Source: Kitasatospora sp. NBC_00458 | Lineage (GTDB): Bacteria; Actinomycetota; Actinomycetes; Streptomycetales; Streptomycetaceae | DNA length: 64,000 nucleotides | Direction: 5' to 3' | Assembly: GCF_036013975.1 (NCBI RefSeq) | Contig: NZ_CP107904.1 | Location: forward strand, 248,001-312,000 | Part shown: positions 7,701-16,656 of the stretch, in pieces | Layout: each line of letters opens with the position of its first letter | How positions within the stretch are numbered: position 1 is the first letter of the stretch | Notes under the pieces: model-generated | What the model was told of the DNA's origin: nothing | The model's input: only the letters and a program-made list of their open reading frames with translations | Databases searched by the model: none | Made by a program: the position numbers and the translations under genes

Positions 7701-10298
7701 GTCGCGGCCGAGGTAGCCGCGGGCCACGCCGGCGCCGGAGACGTACAGCTCGCCCGGGACTCCGACCGGGACGGGGCGGCGGCGGGAGTCCAGGACGTGC
7801 GCGCCGACGTTGCCGAAGGGGCGGCCGAGCGGGGCGGTGGCGGCGTCGCCGAGGTCGGCGGGGACGGGCGCGCCGAGCATCGAGACGGTCGTCTCGGTGG
7901 GCCCGTAGTGGTTGTGCAGCGCGAGGTCCGGCCGGGCGGACCGGATCCGGGTGACCAGGTCGGGCCGCAGGGCCTCGCCGGCGCAGATCAGCAGGCGGGC
8001 GGGCAGGATCGCGCCGAGGCCCGCGCCGTGCGCGGCGAGGCCCTCCAGGTGGCTGGGGACGAGCTTCATGGCGTCGATCCGGTGCTCGGCCGCGTAGGCG
8101 GCGAACGCCTCAGGGTCGGTCGCCTGGTCGCGGGTGAGCAGGTGCAGGCAGCCGCCGCCGGTGAGCGCGCCGAACACGTTGGTGGTGCCGAGGTCGGCGG
8201 CGAAGGTGGAGACCAGTGCCCAGTTCCAGCCCTGCTGGTCGCCGCCGATCCGCTCGCGCAGGCCGTGCAGGTAGTTGCGGTAGTTGCGGTGCTCGACGGC
8301 GACGCCCTTGGGCGCCCCGGTGGAGCCGGAGGTGAAGACCAGGTAGCAGAGGTGCTCGGGCCGGACGTCCACCTCGGGCGCGTCGGCGGTCGCCGAACCG
8401 TCCGGCACCACCGCCGGGATCCCGGGGGCGAGCCGCCCGCGCAGGTCCTCGGTGGTGACGACGGCGGCGGCCCCGGCGGCGGCGAGCAGCCCGTGGATGC
8501 GCTCGTCCGGGTAGACCGGGTCGAGCGGCAGGTAGGCGCCGCCGGCCTTGAGGATGCCGAGCATGCCGACCGCCAGGGCTGCGGAGCGCTCGACCAGCAG
8601 CCCGACCGGGCGGTCCGGACCGACGCCGAGCGCCCGCAGCCGGTGGGCCAGGGCGTTGGCCCGCTGGTCGAGCTCGGTGTAGCTGAGCACGCCGTCGGCG
8701 CCGCGGACGGCGGGCGCGTCCGGGGTGCGGCGGGCCTGCTCCTCGACCAGGCCGTGCAGGGTGCCGCCGAGGTCCCAGCCGCGCAGCGTGTCGTCCCACT
8801 CCGCGAGCTGCCGCTGTTCGGACGGGGTGAGCAGCGGCAGCTCGGCGACCGGCCGGTCGGGGGCCTCGGCCATCGCGTCGAGGACGGTGGTGAGGTGGCC
8901 GAGGAAGCGGCGGACGGTCGGCTCGTCGTACAGCTCGGTGCGCCAGACCAGGTCGGCGGCCAGGTCGCCGCCGGTGTCGACGACGGCCACCGACAGGTCG
9001 AACTTGGCGGCGTCGGTGTCGATCGGCCGCCAGCCGACGGTGTGCCCGGGCAGTCGCGGCCGGGCCTCGGCCTGGTTGTGGACGTTGAGGAGGACCTGGA
9101 AGAGCGGGGTGTGGGCGAGCTCGCGCTCCAGGCCGAGCGCGTCGATCAGCCGCTCGAACGGGAGGTCCTGGTGGCCGTACGCGCCGAGGGCGGACTCCCG
9201 TACGCGCTCCAGCAGTCCGCGCACGGTCGGGTCGCCGGAGAGGTCGGTGCGCATCGCCAGCGTGTTGACGAAGCAGCCGACCAGCGGCTCGGTCTCGCTG
9301 CGGGTGCGCCCGGCCACCGGGGTGCCGACGGTGACGTCCTCGCTGCCGGTGTAGCGGCCGAGGACGGTCTGCAGGGCCGCGAGCAGCACCATGTAGACGG
9401 TGGTGCCGGTCTGTTCGGCGAGCGTCCGGATCCGGCGGGTGCGCTCGGCGCCCAGCCCGGCCGTGAACCGGGCGCCGGAGGTGCCGGCCACGGCCGGCCG
9501 GGGGCGGTCGGTGGGCACGGTGACGGTGGCGGTGGCGCCGCGCAGGCGCTCCTGCCACCAGGTCTGCTGCCGGTCGAGCTCGGCGGCGAGCTCGGTCTGC
9601 TGCCAGTGCGCGACGTCGGCGTACTGGACGGCCAGCGGCGGGAACCCGGGCGCGCGGCCCTCGCGCCGGGCCGCGTAGGCGGTCGCGAGGTCGCCGAACA
9701 GGACCCCGATCGACCAGCCGTCCGCGGCGATGTGGTGCAGCACCAGGCTGAGCACGGAGCCGTCGCCGGTGCGCAGCAGGGCGGCGCGCAGGGGCAGCTC
9801 GGCGGCGAGGTCGAAGGGGCGGTGGGCCTCGGTCTCCAGCCAGGCGTCGACCCGGTCGGCGGGGACGTCGGCGGTGGTGAGGGCGAGGCGGTCGGCGGGC
9901 AGCGGCTCCGGGCGGACCTCGCCGTCGACGGTCGGGTAGACGGTGCGGAGCACCTCGTGCCGTTCGAGGACGTCGCGGAGGGCCGCGCCGACCACGGCCG
10001 GGTCGGGCTCGCCGTCGATGTGCAGGGCGAGCGGGATGTGGTAGGCGGCGCTGTCGGGCTCGTACTGGGCGAGGAACCACATCCGGCGCTGGGCCGAGGA
10101 GAGCGGCGCGGGGGTGCCGTCGGGGCGCGGGGCGATGGCGTACCGCTCGGCGGTGGCGCCGGTGGTGCCGCCGGCGGCGCCGGCCTCGGCGTTGGCCCTG
10201 GCGTTGGCCTTGGCCTTGGCGAGGCGGCGGCGGAGCAGCTCCTGCCGTCTGGCCTCCGGGTCCGGCGCGGCGGTCCCGGTGGTGGGCTGGTCGGTCAT
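4734..10298 (-). CDS. NRPS module C-A-T-TE fused to an MFS exporter
   Basis: An 1854-residue protein. Approximate domains: Ala/Lys-rich N-terminal helix (1-60), condensation domain (65-490; HHIAADG near 187), adenylation domain (515-1010; FTSGSTGAPKG near 652), carrier protein (LGGDSF near 1045), thioesterase (1120-1345) and a complete MFS transporter (about 1365-1790; ADRVDRRR loop; EntS/MFS_3-like). The TE elbow reads GHCLGG near 1180, so the nucleophile is Cys rather than Ser; Asp (GEKD, about 1300) and His (AGHYF, about 1326) complete the triad. The A-domain code by hand alignment is D-L-T-K-I-A-H-V-S-K, similar to Asp/Asn-type codes. The module should add the last residue, release the peptide and perhaps export it. 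The ATG overlaps the upstream NRPS stop (ATGA), so translation is probably coupled. Confidence 0.93.
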   Translation of the reverse strand: MTDQPTTGTAAPDPEARRQELLRRRLAKAKANARANAEAGAAGGTTGATAERYAIAPRPDGTPAPLSSAQRRMWFLAQYEPDSAAYHIPLALHIDGEPDPAVVGAALRDVLERHEVLRTVYPTVDGEVRPEPLPADRLALTTADVPADRVDAWLETEAHRPFDLAAELPLRAALLRTGDGSVLSLVLHHIAADGWSIGVLFGDLATAYAARREGRAPGFPPLAVQYADVAHWQQTELAAELDRQQTWWQERLRGATATVTVPTDRPRPAVAGTSGARFTAGLGAERTRRIRTLAEQTGTTVYMVLLAALQTVLGRYTGSEDVTVGTPVAGRTRSETEPLVGCFVNTLAMRTDLSGDPTVRGLLERVRESALGAYGHQDLPFERLIDALGLERELAHTPLFQVLLNVHNQAEARPRLPGHTVGWRPIDTDAAKFDLSVAVVDTGGDLAADLVWRTELYDEPTVRRFLGHLTTVLDAMAEAPDRPVAELPLLTPSEQRQLAEWDDTLRGWDLGGTLHGLVEEQARRTPDAPAVRGADGVLSYTELDQRANALAHRLRALGVGPDRPVGLLVERSAALAVGMLGILKAGGAYLPLDPVYPDERIHGLLAAAGAAAVVTTEDLRGRLAPGIPAVVPDGSATADAPEVDVRPEHLCYLVFTSGSTGAPKGVAVEHRNYRNYLHGLRERIGGDQQGWNWALVSTFAADLGTTNVFGALTGGGCLHLLTRDQATDPEAFAAYAAEHRIDAMKLVPSHLEGLAAHGAGLGAILPARLLICAGEALRPDLVTRIRSARPDLALHNHYGPTETTVSMLGAPVPADLGDAATAPLGRPFGNVGAHVLDSRRRPVPVGVPGELYVSGAGVARGYLGRDDLTAERFTEVNGRRCYRTGDLVRRRPDGAVEFLGRIDHQVKIRGFRVETGEVEAELTARPEVREAVVVTRGEGAARTLAGYLVPADPADAPDPGALRAALRTRLPDYMVPAVLVVLDALPLNANGKVDRAALPEPVAAQPVSAGGGAPATETEHAVAAAYRQVLAAEEIGAADDFFALGGDSFSAVHAVRLIGRGLSVIDLFQHPTVRELAALLDARAGGTADEGPRTLVHKLTRGNRPAAVNVVCVPYGGGSPITFQPLADALPDDHRLYAVELPGHDPSRPDDELAELDALADTLTAQIRELIDGPVLLYGHCLGGALATALGSRLEAAGADLRGVALGGTFPAARLPGRFAEWMARRLPGDRMLSNRSYLDYLRAMGGFTDVYDQAEQDFLVRALRHDVRQAEDFYTRAYGDARPAPIAAPILCVVGEKDRATLLYQERYAEWEHFGGTVDLAVIPRAGHYFLKHQAEELARVLVGFAATGTVAGQADAKRPAARAELATFGKVAIGQFVSMIGTSLSTFALGVWVYQQTGSAFDFAMISVVAVLPAVLLLPIAGALADRVDRRRIMIVTDTVAAAAMLGLGALLWADLLQVWHIYVVACVAAVCSAFQRPAYLAAITQLVPKRYLGQANGLAQLGTGAGDMMAVLAGGVLVSLIGLHGVVLFDMATFLTGVTCLLLVRFPDAMFDRQEEPLLREVVTGWRYIVRRHSLVAMVVFFVVFNYLFAVATVLITPMVLASGSAVQLGVITALGGLGAMTGALVMALWGGTRRRTFGMIGFTSVVGVAAVLTGSRPEAALTACGLFVLWAAMMILNSHWMALIQTKVGMELQGRVLATNQMLAMSMMPLGFLTAGPLSDHVFEPLMRPGGALADSVGLVLGTGPGRGAGLLLVVVGLVLTVWGLLGLAYRPLRLLEDLLPDALPDAEIGDKDAIQAEADRRLALAEAARSGRAGQPAGARVPRPAGSPEPVEDDPADPADRVPASTAGR

Positions 10299-13200
10299 GC
10301 GGTCTCCCCCGTCCGGGCGCCGGTGGTGACGGCGGCCGTGGCGTCGTGCGGGCTCCCGGAGGCGCCGGGGTCACCGGGGCCGTCGGGGTCGGTCGGGTTT
10401 CCCGGATCGCCGGGGTCGCCCGGGTGCGCGAGGTCGCCCGGGTCGTCGAGGTCGCCGATCTCGGCGAGCATCCGGTCCTCGATGCGGCGGGCCAGCGCGG
10501 CCAGGGTGCGGGCCTCGAAGATCGTGCGCAGCGGCAGCTCGGTCTCGAAGGTGTCGCGGACCCTGGTGAGCAGCCGGGTGGCGAGCAGCGAGTGCCCGCC
10601 GACGGTGAAGAAGTCGTCGTGCCGGCCGACCCGTTCGATGCCGAGGACCTCCTGCCAGAGGTCGGCGAGGAGTTCCTCGCAGTCGCCCTCGGGCGGGGCG
10701 CCGACGCCGCCGAGCTGCGGTGCGGGCAGCGCGGCCCGGTCGACCTTGCCGCTGGGGGTCAGCGGGAGCGCGTCGAGCAGGACGAGGGAGGCGGGCACCA
10801 TGTAGTCGGGCAGCCGCTCGGCGAGCGCGGTGCGCAGCGCGTCCTCGGTGAGGCGCTCCGCGGCGGGCGCGGTCGTGGCGGATGCGGTGGCGGGCGGGGT
10901 GCCGGGGACGGCGTACCCGGTGAGGACCGGGCCGGCCGGGGTCACGACGAGCCGGACCGCCGCGGCGGCCACCCCGGGGACCGCGGCCAGCGCGGCCTCG
11001 ACCTCGCCGAGCTCGATGCGGAAGCCGCGGAGCTTGACCTGGGCGTCGGCCCGGCCGTGGTACTCCAGCCGCCCGTCGGCGCGGCGGCAGGCGAGGTCGC
11101 CGGTGCGGTACATCAGCGCGCCGTCGGGGCCGCCGGGTTCGGCGGTGAACCGTTCGGCGGTGAGGTCCGGGCGGCCGTGGTAGCCGAGGGCGACGCCCGC
11201 GCCCGCGATGCAGAGCTCGCCGACGCCGTTGACCGGGACGGGCCGCCCGGCGGAGTCGAGCAGGTGCAGCCGGGTGTTGGCGATGGGCGCACCGAGCGCC
11301 ACCACACCTCCGTGGGCGGCGAGTTCGGGGGTGACCCGCTGCACGGTGGACCAGACGGTGGTCTCGGTCGGCCCGTACAGGTTCCACAGCGCGCCGACGC
11401 GCGGGAGCAGCGCCTCGGCGAGGTCGGCGGTGAGCGCCTCCCCTCCGCACAGGGCGGTCAGGCCGGGGCCGCCGGACCAGCCGGCCTCCAGCAGCATCCG
11501 CCAGGTGGCGGGGGTGGCCTGGAGGTGGGTGACACCGCGGTCCGTCAGCCAGCGGGCCAGCGCGTGGCCGTCGGTGGCGGTGGTCCGGTCGGCGATCTCC
11601 ACCCGGGCGCCGGTGACCAGCGGCAGCCAGAGTTCCAGGCCGGCGATGTCGAAGGTGACGGTGGTGACGGCGGCCATCACGTCCTGCCCGGTGAGGCCGG
11701 GTTCGCGGCCCATCGAGGTGAGGAAGTTGACGATCGCGCGGTGCGGGACGGCGACGCCCTTGGGGCGGCCGGTGGAGCCGGAGGTGTACAGCAGGTAGGC
11801 GCGGTCCTCCGGACCGACGGTGACGGCGGGCGCCCCGGTGGGGGCGGCGGCGTGCTCGGGGCCGTCCACCAGGACGGTCTCACGGCCGTCCAGCAGCGGG
11901 TCGCCGGCCGTCGCGGTCTCCGCGACCAGCAGGGTGACGCCGGCGTCGTCGAGGACGCCGCGGTTGCGGACGAGCGGCTGGTCGACGTCGAGCGGCAGGT
12001 ACGCGGCCCCGCTGCGCAGCACGCCGAGCAGGGCGGCGGGCAGCAGCCGGCCGCGCCGGACGGCGACCCCGACCAGGCTCCCCGGACCGGCCCCGCGGGC
12101 GACCAGCAGGTGGGCCAACCGGTCGGCGGCGTCGTCGAGTCCGGCGTAGTCGAGGACGCCGTCGGCGGCGGAGACGGCGACCGCCTCCGGGGTACGGGCC
12201 GCCTGGGCCGCGACCAGCTCGTGCAGCCGGGCGTCGGGGATCGGCGCCGCGGTGCGGCCGACCGGCCCCTCGGCGGCGAGCCCGGCAGGTTCGGCGGGTC
12301 CGGAGAGACCGGAGAGGCCGGAGTGTTCGGCGAGTTCGGCGAGTTCGGCCGCGGAGAGCATGGCGAGCTCACCGAGCGGGCGGTCGGGCTCGGCGACGGC
12401 GGCGGTGAGCAGCGCGACCAGGTGGTCCAGCACGGCCTGGACGGACCGCTCCTCGTAGCGCGAGGTGCGGTACTCGGCGGAGAGCAGCGGGCCGTCGGCG
12501 GGGAACTCCAGGAAGACCGAGAGGTCGGTCTTGGCGGTGCCGTTGCACACCTCGGCGGTGAACCGCAGGCTGAGGCCGGGCAGTTCGACGGCGGCCACCG
12601 GGTGGTTCTGCACGGCGAGCAGCACCTGGGAGATCGGCGAGGCGGTGAGCCCGCCCGAGCCGCCGAAGCGGCGGGCGTGGTCCACGAACGGGTGGCCGCT
12701 GTGCTCGGCCGCGTCCAGGACGACCGAGCGGACCCGGGAGACCAGGTCGCGGAAGGTGTCGGTGCCGGCCGCGTCGAAGCGCAGTGCCACGGTGTTGATC
12801 AGCGAGCCGAGGACCTGCTCCAGCTCGGGGACGGGCCGGACGGCGAAGGGGCTGAGCACCGCGAAGTCGGTGCGGCCGGTGTAGCGGTGCAGGACCCCGC
12901 CGAGCGCGGCGAGCACGGCCATGTAGAGGCTGGCGCCCTCCTGGGCGGCCCAGCGCTCGGTGGACCGGATCAGCTCGGCGTCGAGCCGGCGGGCGATCCG
13001 GCGGCCCGCGATGTCCTGCGGGTTGGGGTGGGAGCGGTCGCCGGGCAGGTGCTGCTCGGCGTCCAGCCCGCGCAGCCGCTCGCTCCAGCGCCGGGCCGCC
13101 TCCTGGCCGGCCGCCACCGCGCGGTCCTCCCAGCGGGCGACGTCGGAGAGCTGGAGGGCGGGTTCGGGCAGTTCACCGTCCTGGTGGGCGCGGGCGATCT

Positions 13201-15556
13201 CGGCGAGCAGCAGCCCCGCGGCCCAGCCGTCGATCGCGGCGTGGTGGACGGTGAACAGCAGCTCGTGCCGGTCCTCGCCGGTCCGCACCGCGAGGACGCG
13301 CAGCAGCCTGCCGCCGGACAGGTCGAGCGGCCGGGCGGCCTCGGCGCGCAGCGCGGCGTCGAGGGTCCGCTCGTCGGCGCCGGTGAGGTCGAGCAGCGGG
13401 ACGTCGACGGGGTAGGGCGCGACGACCTCCGCGCTGACCTCGCCCTCGTCCCCGCGCGGGTTCTCGATGCCGCGCAGCGCGGTACGCAGCACCTCGTGCC
13501 GGCGGACCACCTCGGTCACGGCGCGGCCGAGGGCCTCACGGTCGAGGACGCCGTCGGCGCGGACGAGCAGCGGCACGTTGTAGAGGGGGCTGCCGGCCTG
13601 GATCGACTCGTGCAGCCGGAGCTCGCGCTGGAAGCTGGTGGCGCGGGCGGGCAGTCCGGCCCCGCGCTCGGGGGGTGCGACGGAGCGGCGTCCGCCGCCG
13701 CCGTTGGCGACGCGGACGGCCAGTGCGGCGACCGTCGGCGCGGCGAAGAACTCGGCGAGCGGCACCCGGGTGCCGAACTCGCGCTCGATCCGGGCCAGGA
13801 GTCCGGCGGCGAGCAGCGAGTGCCCGCCGAGGTCGAGGAAGACGTCGTGCACGCCGACCTCGGGGACGCCGAGCAGGCCCTGCCAGAGCGCGGCGATGCG
13901 GGTCTCGACCGGGGTGCGGGGGGCGACGAACAGCTCGTGTCCGGCCCGGCTGCGGGCGACCGGGGGCAGCGCCTTGCGGTCGGTCTTGCCGTTGGGGGTG
14001 AGCGGCAGGCCCTCCAGGACGGCGACGGCCAGCGGCACCATGTAGCCGGGCAGGGCGGCGGCGCAGTGGGCGCGCAGCTCGGCGGGCGACGGTTCGGCGG
14101 TGCCGGGCGCGGGCTGGACGAAGGCCGCCAGGTAGTCGCCCGCCTCGTCGCGCTGGACGACGGCGGCGGCCGCCTCCACGGCGGGGTGCGTGGCGAGCAC
14201 CGCCTCGATCTCGCCGAGCTCGACCCGGAAGCCGCGGACCTTCACCTGGTGGTCGACGCGGCCGTGGTACTCAAGGTCGCCGTCGGGCAGCCGGCGGACG
14301 AGGTCCCCGGTGCGGTAGCAGCGCACGCCGTCGACGGTGACGAACCGCTCCTCGGTGAGGTCGGGGCGGCCGTGGTAGCCGCGGGCCAGGCCCTCGCCGG
14401 AGAGGTACAGCTCCCCGATGCCGCCGTCCGGCACGGCTATCCGCTGCTCGTCGAGGACGTGGCAGGCGGTCCCGTCCAGCGGGCGGCCGATGAGCGGCTC
14501 GCCGCTCTCGTGGCGGCCGACCAGCGACCAGGTGGAGTAGACGGTGTCCTCGGTGGGGCCGTAGAGGTTGTAGAGCCGCTCCACCTTGGGCTGGGCGTAC
14601 ACCTTGTCCGCCAGGCCGCGCGGCAGGGCCTCGCCCGCCAGGTTGACCACCCGGACGCCGTCCGGCAGGCCCCCGCCGCCGGGGAGGCCGTCGCCGCGCA
14701 GCAGGGCCGCCATGGCGCTGGGCACCGTGTTGATCAGGGTCACCTCGTCGCGGGCCGGCAGCTCGGGCAGCGCGAGGACGTTCTCCGCCACCACGACGGC
14801 GCCGCCGACGGCGAGCGGGAGGAACAGCTCGTACACCGAGATGTCGAAGCAGACGGAGGTGCTGAACAGCACGCCGGCGAGGTCGGCCGGGGTGTAGGTC
14901 CGTGCGGCCCAGCGGAGCATGGCGTTGACGCCGCGCCGGGGGACCTCGACGCCCTTGGGGCGGCCGGTGGAGCCGGAGGTGTAGAGGACGTAGGCGAGCC
15001 CGTCGGGGTCGTCCGGGGCCGGGGAGGCGGGCGCGGCGGGGGCGTCGGAGGCGTCGAAGGCGGAGGCGGATAAGGCGCCCTGCGCGGCCGTGACGGGCGT
15101 ACCCGTGGCCGTGCCCGTACCCGTGGCGCCCGTGGCGGCCGTGGCATCGCCGTCGACGTACAGGAGAGCGGCACCGGCGCCGGCCAGCAGGTGCTCGTGG
15201 GCACGGTCCGTCACCACCACGGGGGCCTGGGCGTCGCCGACGACCAGTTCGAGGCGGTCGCGCGGGTAGGCCGGGTCGAGCGGTACGTACGCGCCGCCGG
15301 CCCGCTGGACCGCCAGCAGGGTGACCACGAGGTTCGCCGTCCGTGGCAGACAGACCCCGACCAGGGTCTCCGCCCGGACTCCGGAGTCGGACAGGCGGGC
15401 CGCCACCGCATCGACGGCTTCGTGCAGTTCACGGTACGTCAGCCGGTTCCCGCCGTCGATCACGGCGATGGCTTCGGGGGTACGCCGGGCCTGAGCGGTG
15501 AACAGCTCGGCCGGCGATGCTGCCGGGTCCAGCGGAGGATGTCCCGTCGAACTCAT
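10295..15556 (-). CDS. NRPS, A-T-C-A-T (initiation plus one extension module)
   Basis: A 1753-residue protein started at ATG 15556, which follows an AGGAGA ribosome site; the longer open frame upstream lacks one. Domains: A1 (about 10-545), T1 (GGHSLL near 576), C (HHAAIDG near 770), A2 (TSGSTGRPKG near 1254) and T2 (GGHSLL near 1653), then a tail of DPG-type repeats (about 1700-1735). It begins directly with adenylation, so the first residue is unlikely to be acylated. Hand-read codes: A1 D-I-Y-N-N-A-L-V-Y-K (small-residue, Ala-like; uncertain) and A2 D-I-L-Q-L-G-L-V-W-K (matches the known glycine code). A TTA leucine codon (complement of 15071-15073) lies in a low-complexity insert of A1 and implies bldA dependence. 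No epimerisation domain and no MbtH-like gene are visible. Confidence 0.94.
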   Translation of the reverse strand: MSSTGHPPLDPAASPAELFTAQARRTPEAIAVIDGGNRLTYRELHEAVDAVAARLSDSGVRAETLVGVCLPRTANLVVTLLAVQRAGGAYVPLDPAYPRDRLELVVGDAQAPVVVTDRAHEHLLAGAGAALLYVDGDATAATGATGTGTATGTPVTAAQGALSASAFDASDAPAAPASPAPDDPDGLAYVLYTSGSTGRPKGVEVPRRGVNAMLRWAARTYTPADLAGVLFSTSVCFDISVYELFLPLAVGGAVVVAENVLALPELPARDEVTLINTVPSAMAALLRGDGLPGGGGLPDGVRVVNLAGEALPRGLADKVYAQPKVERLYNLYGPTEDTVYSTWSLVGRHESGEPLIGRPLDGTACHVLDEQRIAVPDGGIGELYLSGEGLARGYHGRPDLTEERFVTVDGVRCYRTGDLVRRLPDGDLEYHGRVDHQVKVRGFRVELGEIEAVLATHPAVEAAAAVVQRDEAGDYLAAFVQPAPGTAEPSPAELRAHCAAALPGYMVPLAVAVLEGLPLTPNGKTDRKALPPVARSRAGHELFVAPRTPVETRIAALWQGLLGVPEVGVHDVFLDLGGHSLLAAGLLARIEREFGTRVPLAEFFAAPTVAALAVRVANGGGGRRSVAPPERGAGLPARATSFQRELRLHESIQAGSPLYNVPLLVRADGVLDREALGRAVTEVVRRHEVLRTALRGIENPRGDEGEVSAEVVAPYPVDVPLLDLTGADERTLDAALRAEAARPLDLSGGRLLRVLAVRTGEDRHELLFTVHHAAIDGWAAGLLLAEIARAHQDGELPEPALQLSDVARWEDRAVAAGQEAARRWSERLRGLDAEQHLPGDRSHPNPQDIAGRRIARRLDAELIRSTERWAAQEGASLYMAVLAALGGVLHRYTGRTDFAVLSPFAVRPVPELEQVLGSLINTVALRFDAAGTDTFRDLVSRVRSVVLDAAEHSGHPFVDHARRFGGSGGLTASPISQVLLAVQNHPVAAVELPGLSLRFTAEVCNGTAKTDLSVFLEFPADGPLLSAEYRTSRYEERSVQAVLDHLVALLTAAVAEPDRPLGELAMLSAAELAELAEHSGLSGLSGPAEPAGLAAEGPVGRTAAPIPDARLHELVAAQAARTPEAVAVSAADGVLDYAGLDDAADRLAHLLVARGAGPGSLVGVAVRRGRLLPAALLGVLRSGAAYLPLDVDQPLVRNRGVLDDAGVTLLVAETATAGDPLLDGRETVLVDGPEHAAAPTGAPAVTVGPEDRAYLLYTSGSTGRPKGVAVPHRAIVNFLTSMGREPGLTGQDVMAAVTTVTFDIAGLELWLPLVTGARVEIADRTTATDGHALARWLTDRGVTHLQATPATWRMLLEAGWSGGPGLTALCGGEALTADLAEALLPRVGALWNLYGPTETTVWSTVQRVTPELAAHGGVVALGAPIANTRLHLLDSAGRPVPVNGVGELCIAGAGVALGYHGRPDLTAERFTAEPGGPDGALMYRTGDLACRRADGRLEYHGRADAQVKLRGFRIELGEVEAALAAVPGVAAAAVRLVVTPAGPVLTGYAVPGTPPATASATTAPAAERLTEDALRTALAERLPDYMVPASLVLLDALPLTPSGKVDRAALPAPQLGGVGAPPEGDCEELLADLWQEVLGIERVGRHDDFFTVGGHSLLATRLLTRVRDTFETELPLRTIFEARTLAALARRIEDRMLAEIGDLDDPGDLAHPGDPGDPGNPTDPDGPGDPGASGSPHDATAAVTTGARTGETA

Positions 15557-16187
15557 CAACTCTCCTGAGGGTGTTGCTGCTCCGACTTGTGGTCGGCGAG
15601 AAACGGTCGGTGTGCCCTCGGAGATGGTGGGGTAAAGATCTTCTGATGACCAGCACATTTCCGTCACTCGTTCGATATGCCGGAAAGATCACCCCACTCA
15701 CCCCCGTCGCCGGCACGCAGACGTGAGGGTTCGCCGGTGTTTTCGCACTGATTGTCAGGACCCTTGGCATCGGCGCCCGTTGACGCTACGTTCTTCGCCA
15801 ACGGGCTTCCGGGAAAAGACCGACGCCGTTCGCCGGAGACGCAAGACCCCTTCCGGCCATCTCGTTGTCAGAGACCTGTCACGCAAGAGGCCGTGCGACC
15901 CCGCGCGGGACGGGGCGGCAGCGGCGGGCGCGACAGCCACCAAGCGAGCAACGGTGACCGTGAGTGACGAGCGCGGCGGCCGCCCCGACGGTGGCCGCAC
16001 CGGTGGCGCACGTCCGACCGGCCGGTCGGGCACACGGGCGCACGGGCGCACGGCGCACAACAGGCCGCGCGGCCGCGCGCGGCCGCGCACCCGGGCGGGC
16101 ACCCCGTACGCGGCCCCGGCGCTCGGCCCCGGCTCTCGGCCCCGTTGTGCGGCAGGGTGGGCGGGAGCCACCCGGACAGGGGCCAGA
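15557..16187. promoter_or_regulatory. Upstream region of the NRPS operon, no gene seen
   Basis: About 630 bp between the NRPS start (minus strand) and the YchJ-like gene (plus strand). The NRPS-proximal half (15580-15720) is less GC-rich and includes AT-containing patches around 15640-15680, suited to a promoter. I could not define -35/-10 boxes or an operator. Open frames here are compositional. Confidence 0.4.
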
Positions 16188-16634
16188 ATGTACGCCATGT
16201 CCCGACGACGCCCCGCGCCCCGCGCCGCCGCGCCCGCGCCCCGCCTGCTCCCCTCCTCCCCCTGCCCGTGCGGCCTGCCCGCGACGTACGGCGAGTGCTG
16301 CGGCCGCCTGCACCGCGGCCAGGCCGCGGCGACCACCGCCGAGGCCCTGATGCGCTCGCGGTTCAGCGCCTTCGCCGCCCGCGACGAGGCCTACCTGCTG
16401 CGCACCTGGCACCCCGACACCCGGCCGGACACGGTGGACTTCGACCCCGGGCTGCGCTGGGTCCGCCTGGAGGTGCTCTCCGGCTCCGAGGGCGGAGCGT
16501 TCCACACCGAGGGCACGGTGGCCTTCCGCGCGCACTACACCGAGGGCCGGGAGGAGGGCGTCCTCACCGAGCACAGCCGCTTCGTCCGGTACGAGGGCGC
16601 CTGGGTGTACCTCGACGCCCTCTCGCTCGACTGA
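16188..16634 (+). CDS. YchJ family protein with SEC-C-type zinc motif
   Basis: A 148-residue protein. The N-terminal CPCG...YGECCGRLH is the SEC-C-like metal-binding motif; the rest (ALMRSRFSAFAARDEAYLLRTWH, and a C-terminal stretch ending WVYLDALSLD) is the NTF2-like body of the YchJ/UPF0225 family. Function in this family is not firmly known; SEC-C motifs bind zinc and contact proteins or nucleic acids. I prefer ATG 16188 because an AGGGG sits 5 bp upstream; ATG 16197 is an alternative. Upstream frame extension to 15723 is GC-bias shadow. Confidence 0.85.
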   Translation: MYAMSRRRPAPRAAAPAPRLLPSSPCPCGLPATYGECCGRLHRGQAAATTAEALMRSRFSAFAARDEAYLLRTWHPDTRPDTVDFDPGLRWVRLEVLSGSEGGAFHTEGTVAFRAHYTEGREEGVLTEHSRFVRYEGAWVYLDALSLD

Positions 16635-16656
16635 GCGACCGGCGGGCGGCCGGTCC

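Noticed and set aside
4728..10805. Plus-strand open frame of 2025 codons opposite the NRPS
   Set aside because: Composition-driven antisense frame (Gly/Val/Arg-rich, no domains); the minus strand encodes clear NRPS motifs.
10346..15073. Plus-strand open frame of 1575 codons opposite NRPS1
   Set aside because: Same reason: repetitive GGEVG-type translation with no recognisable fold, opposite a proven coding strand.
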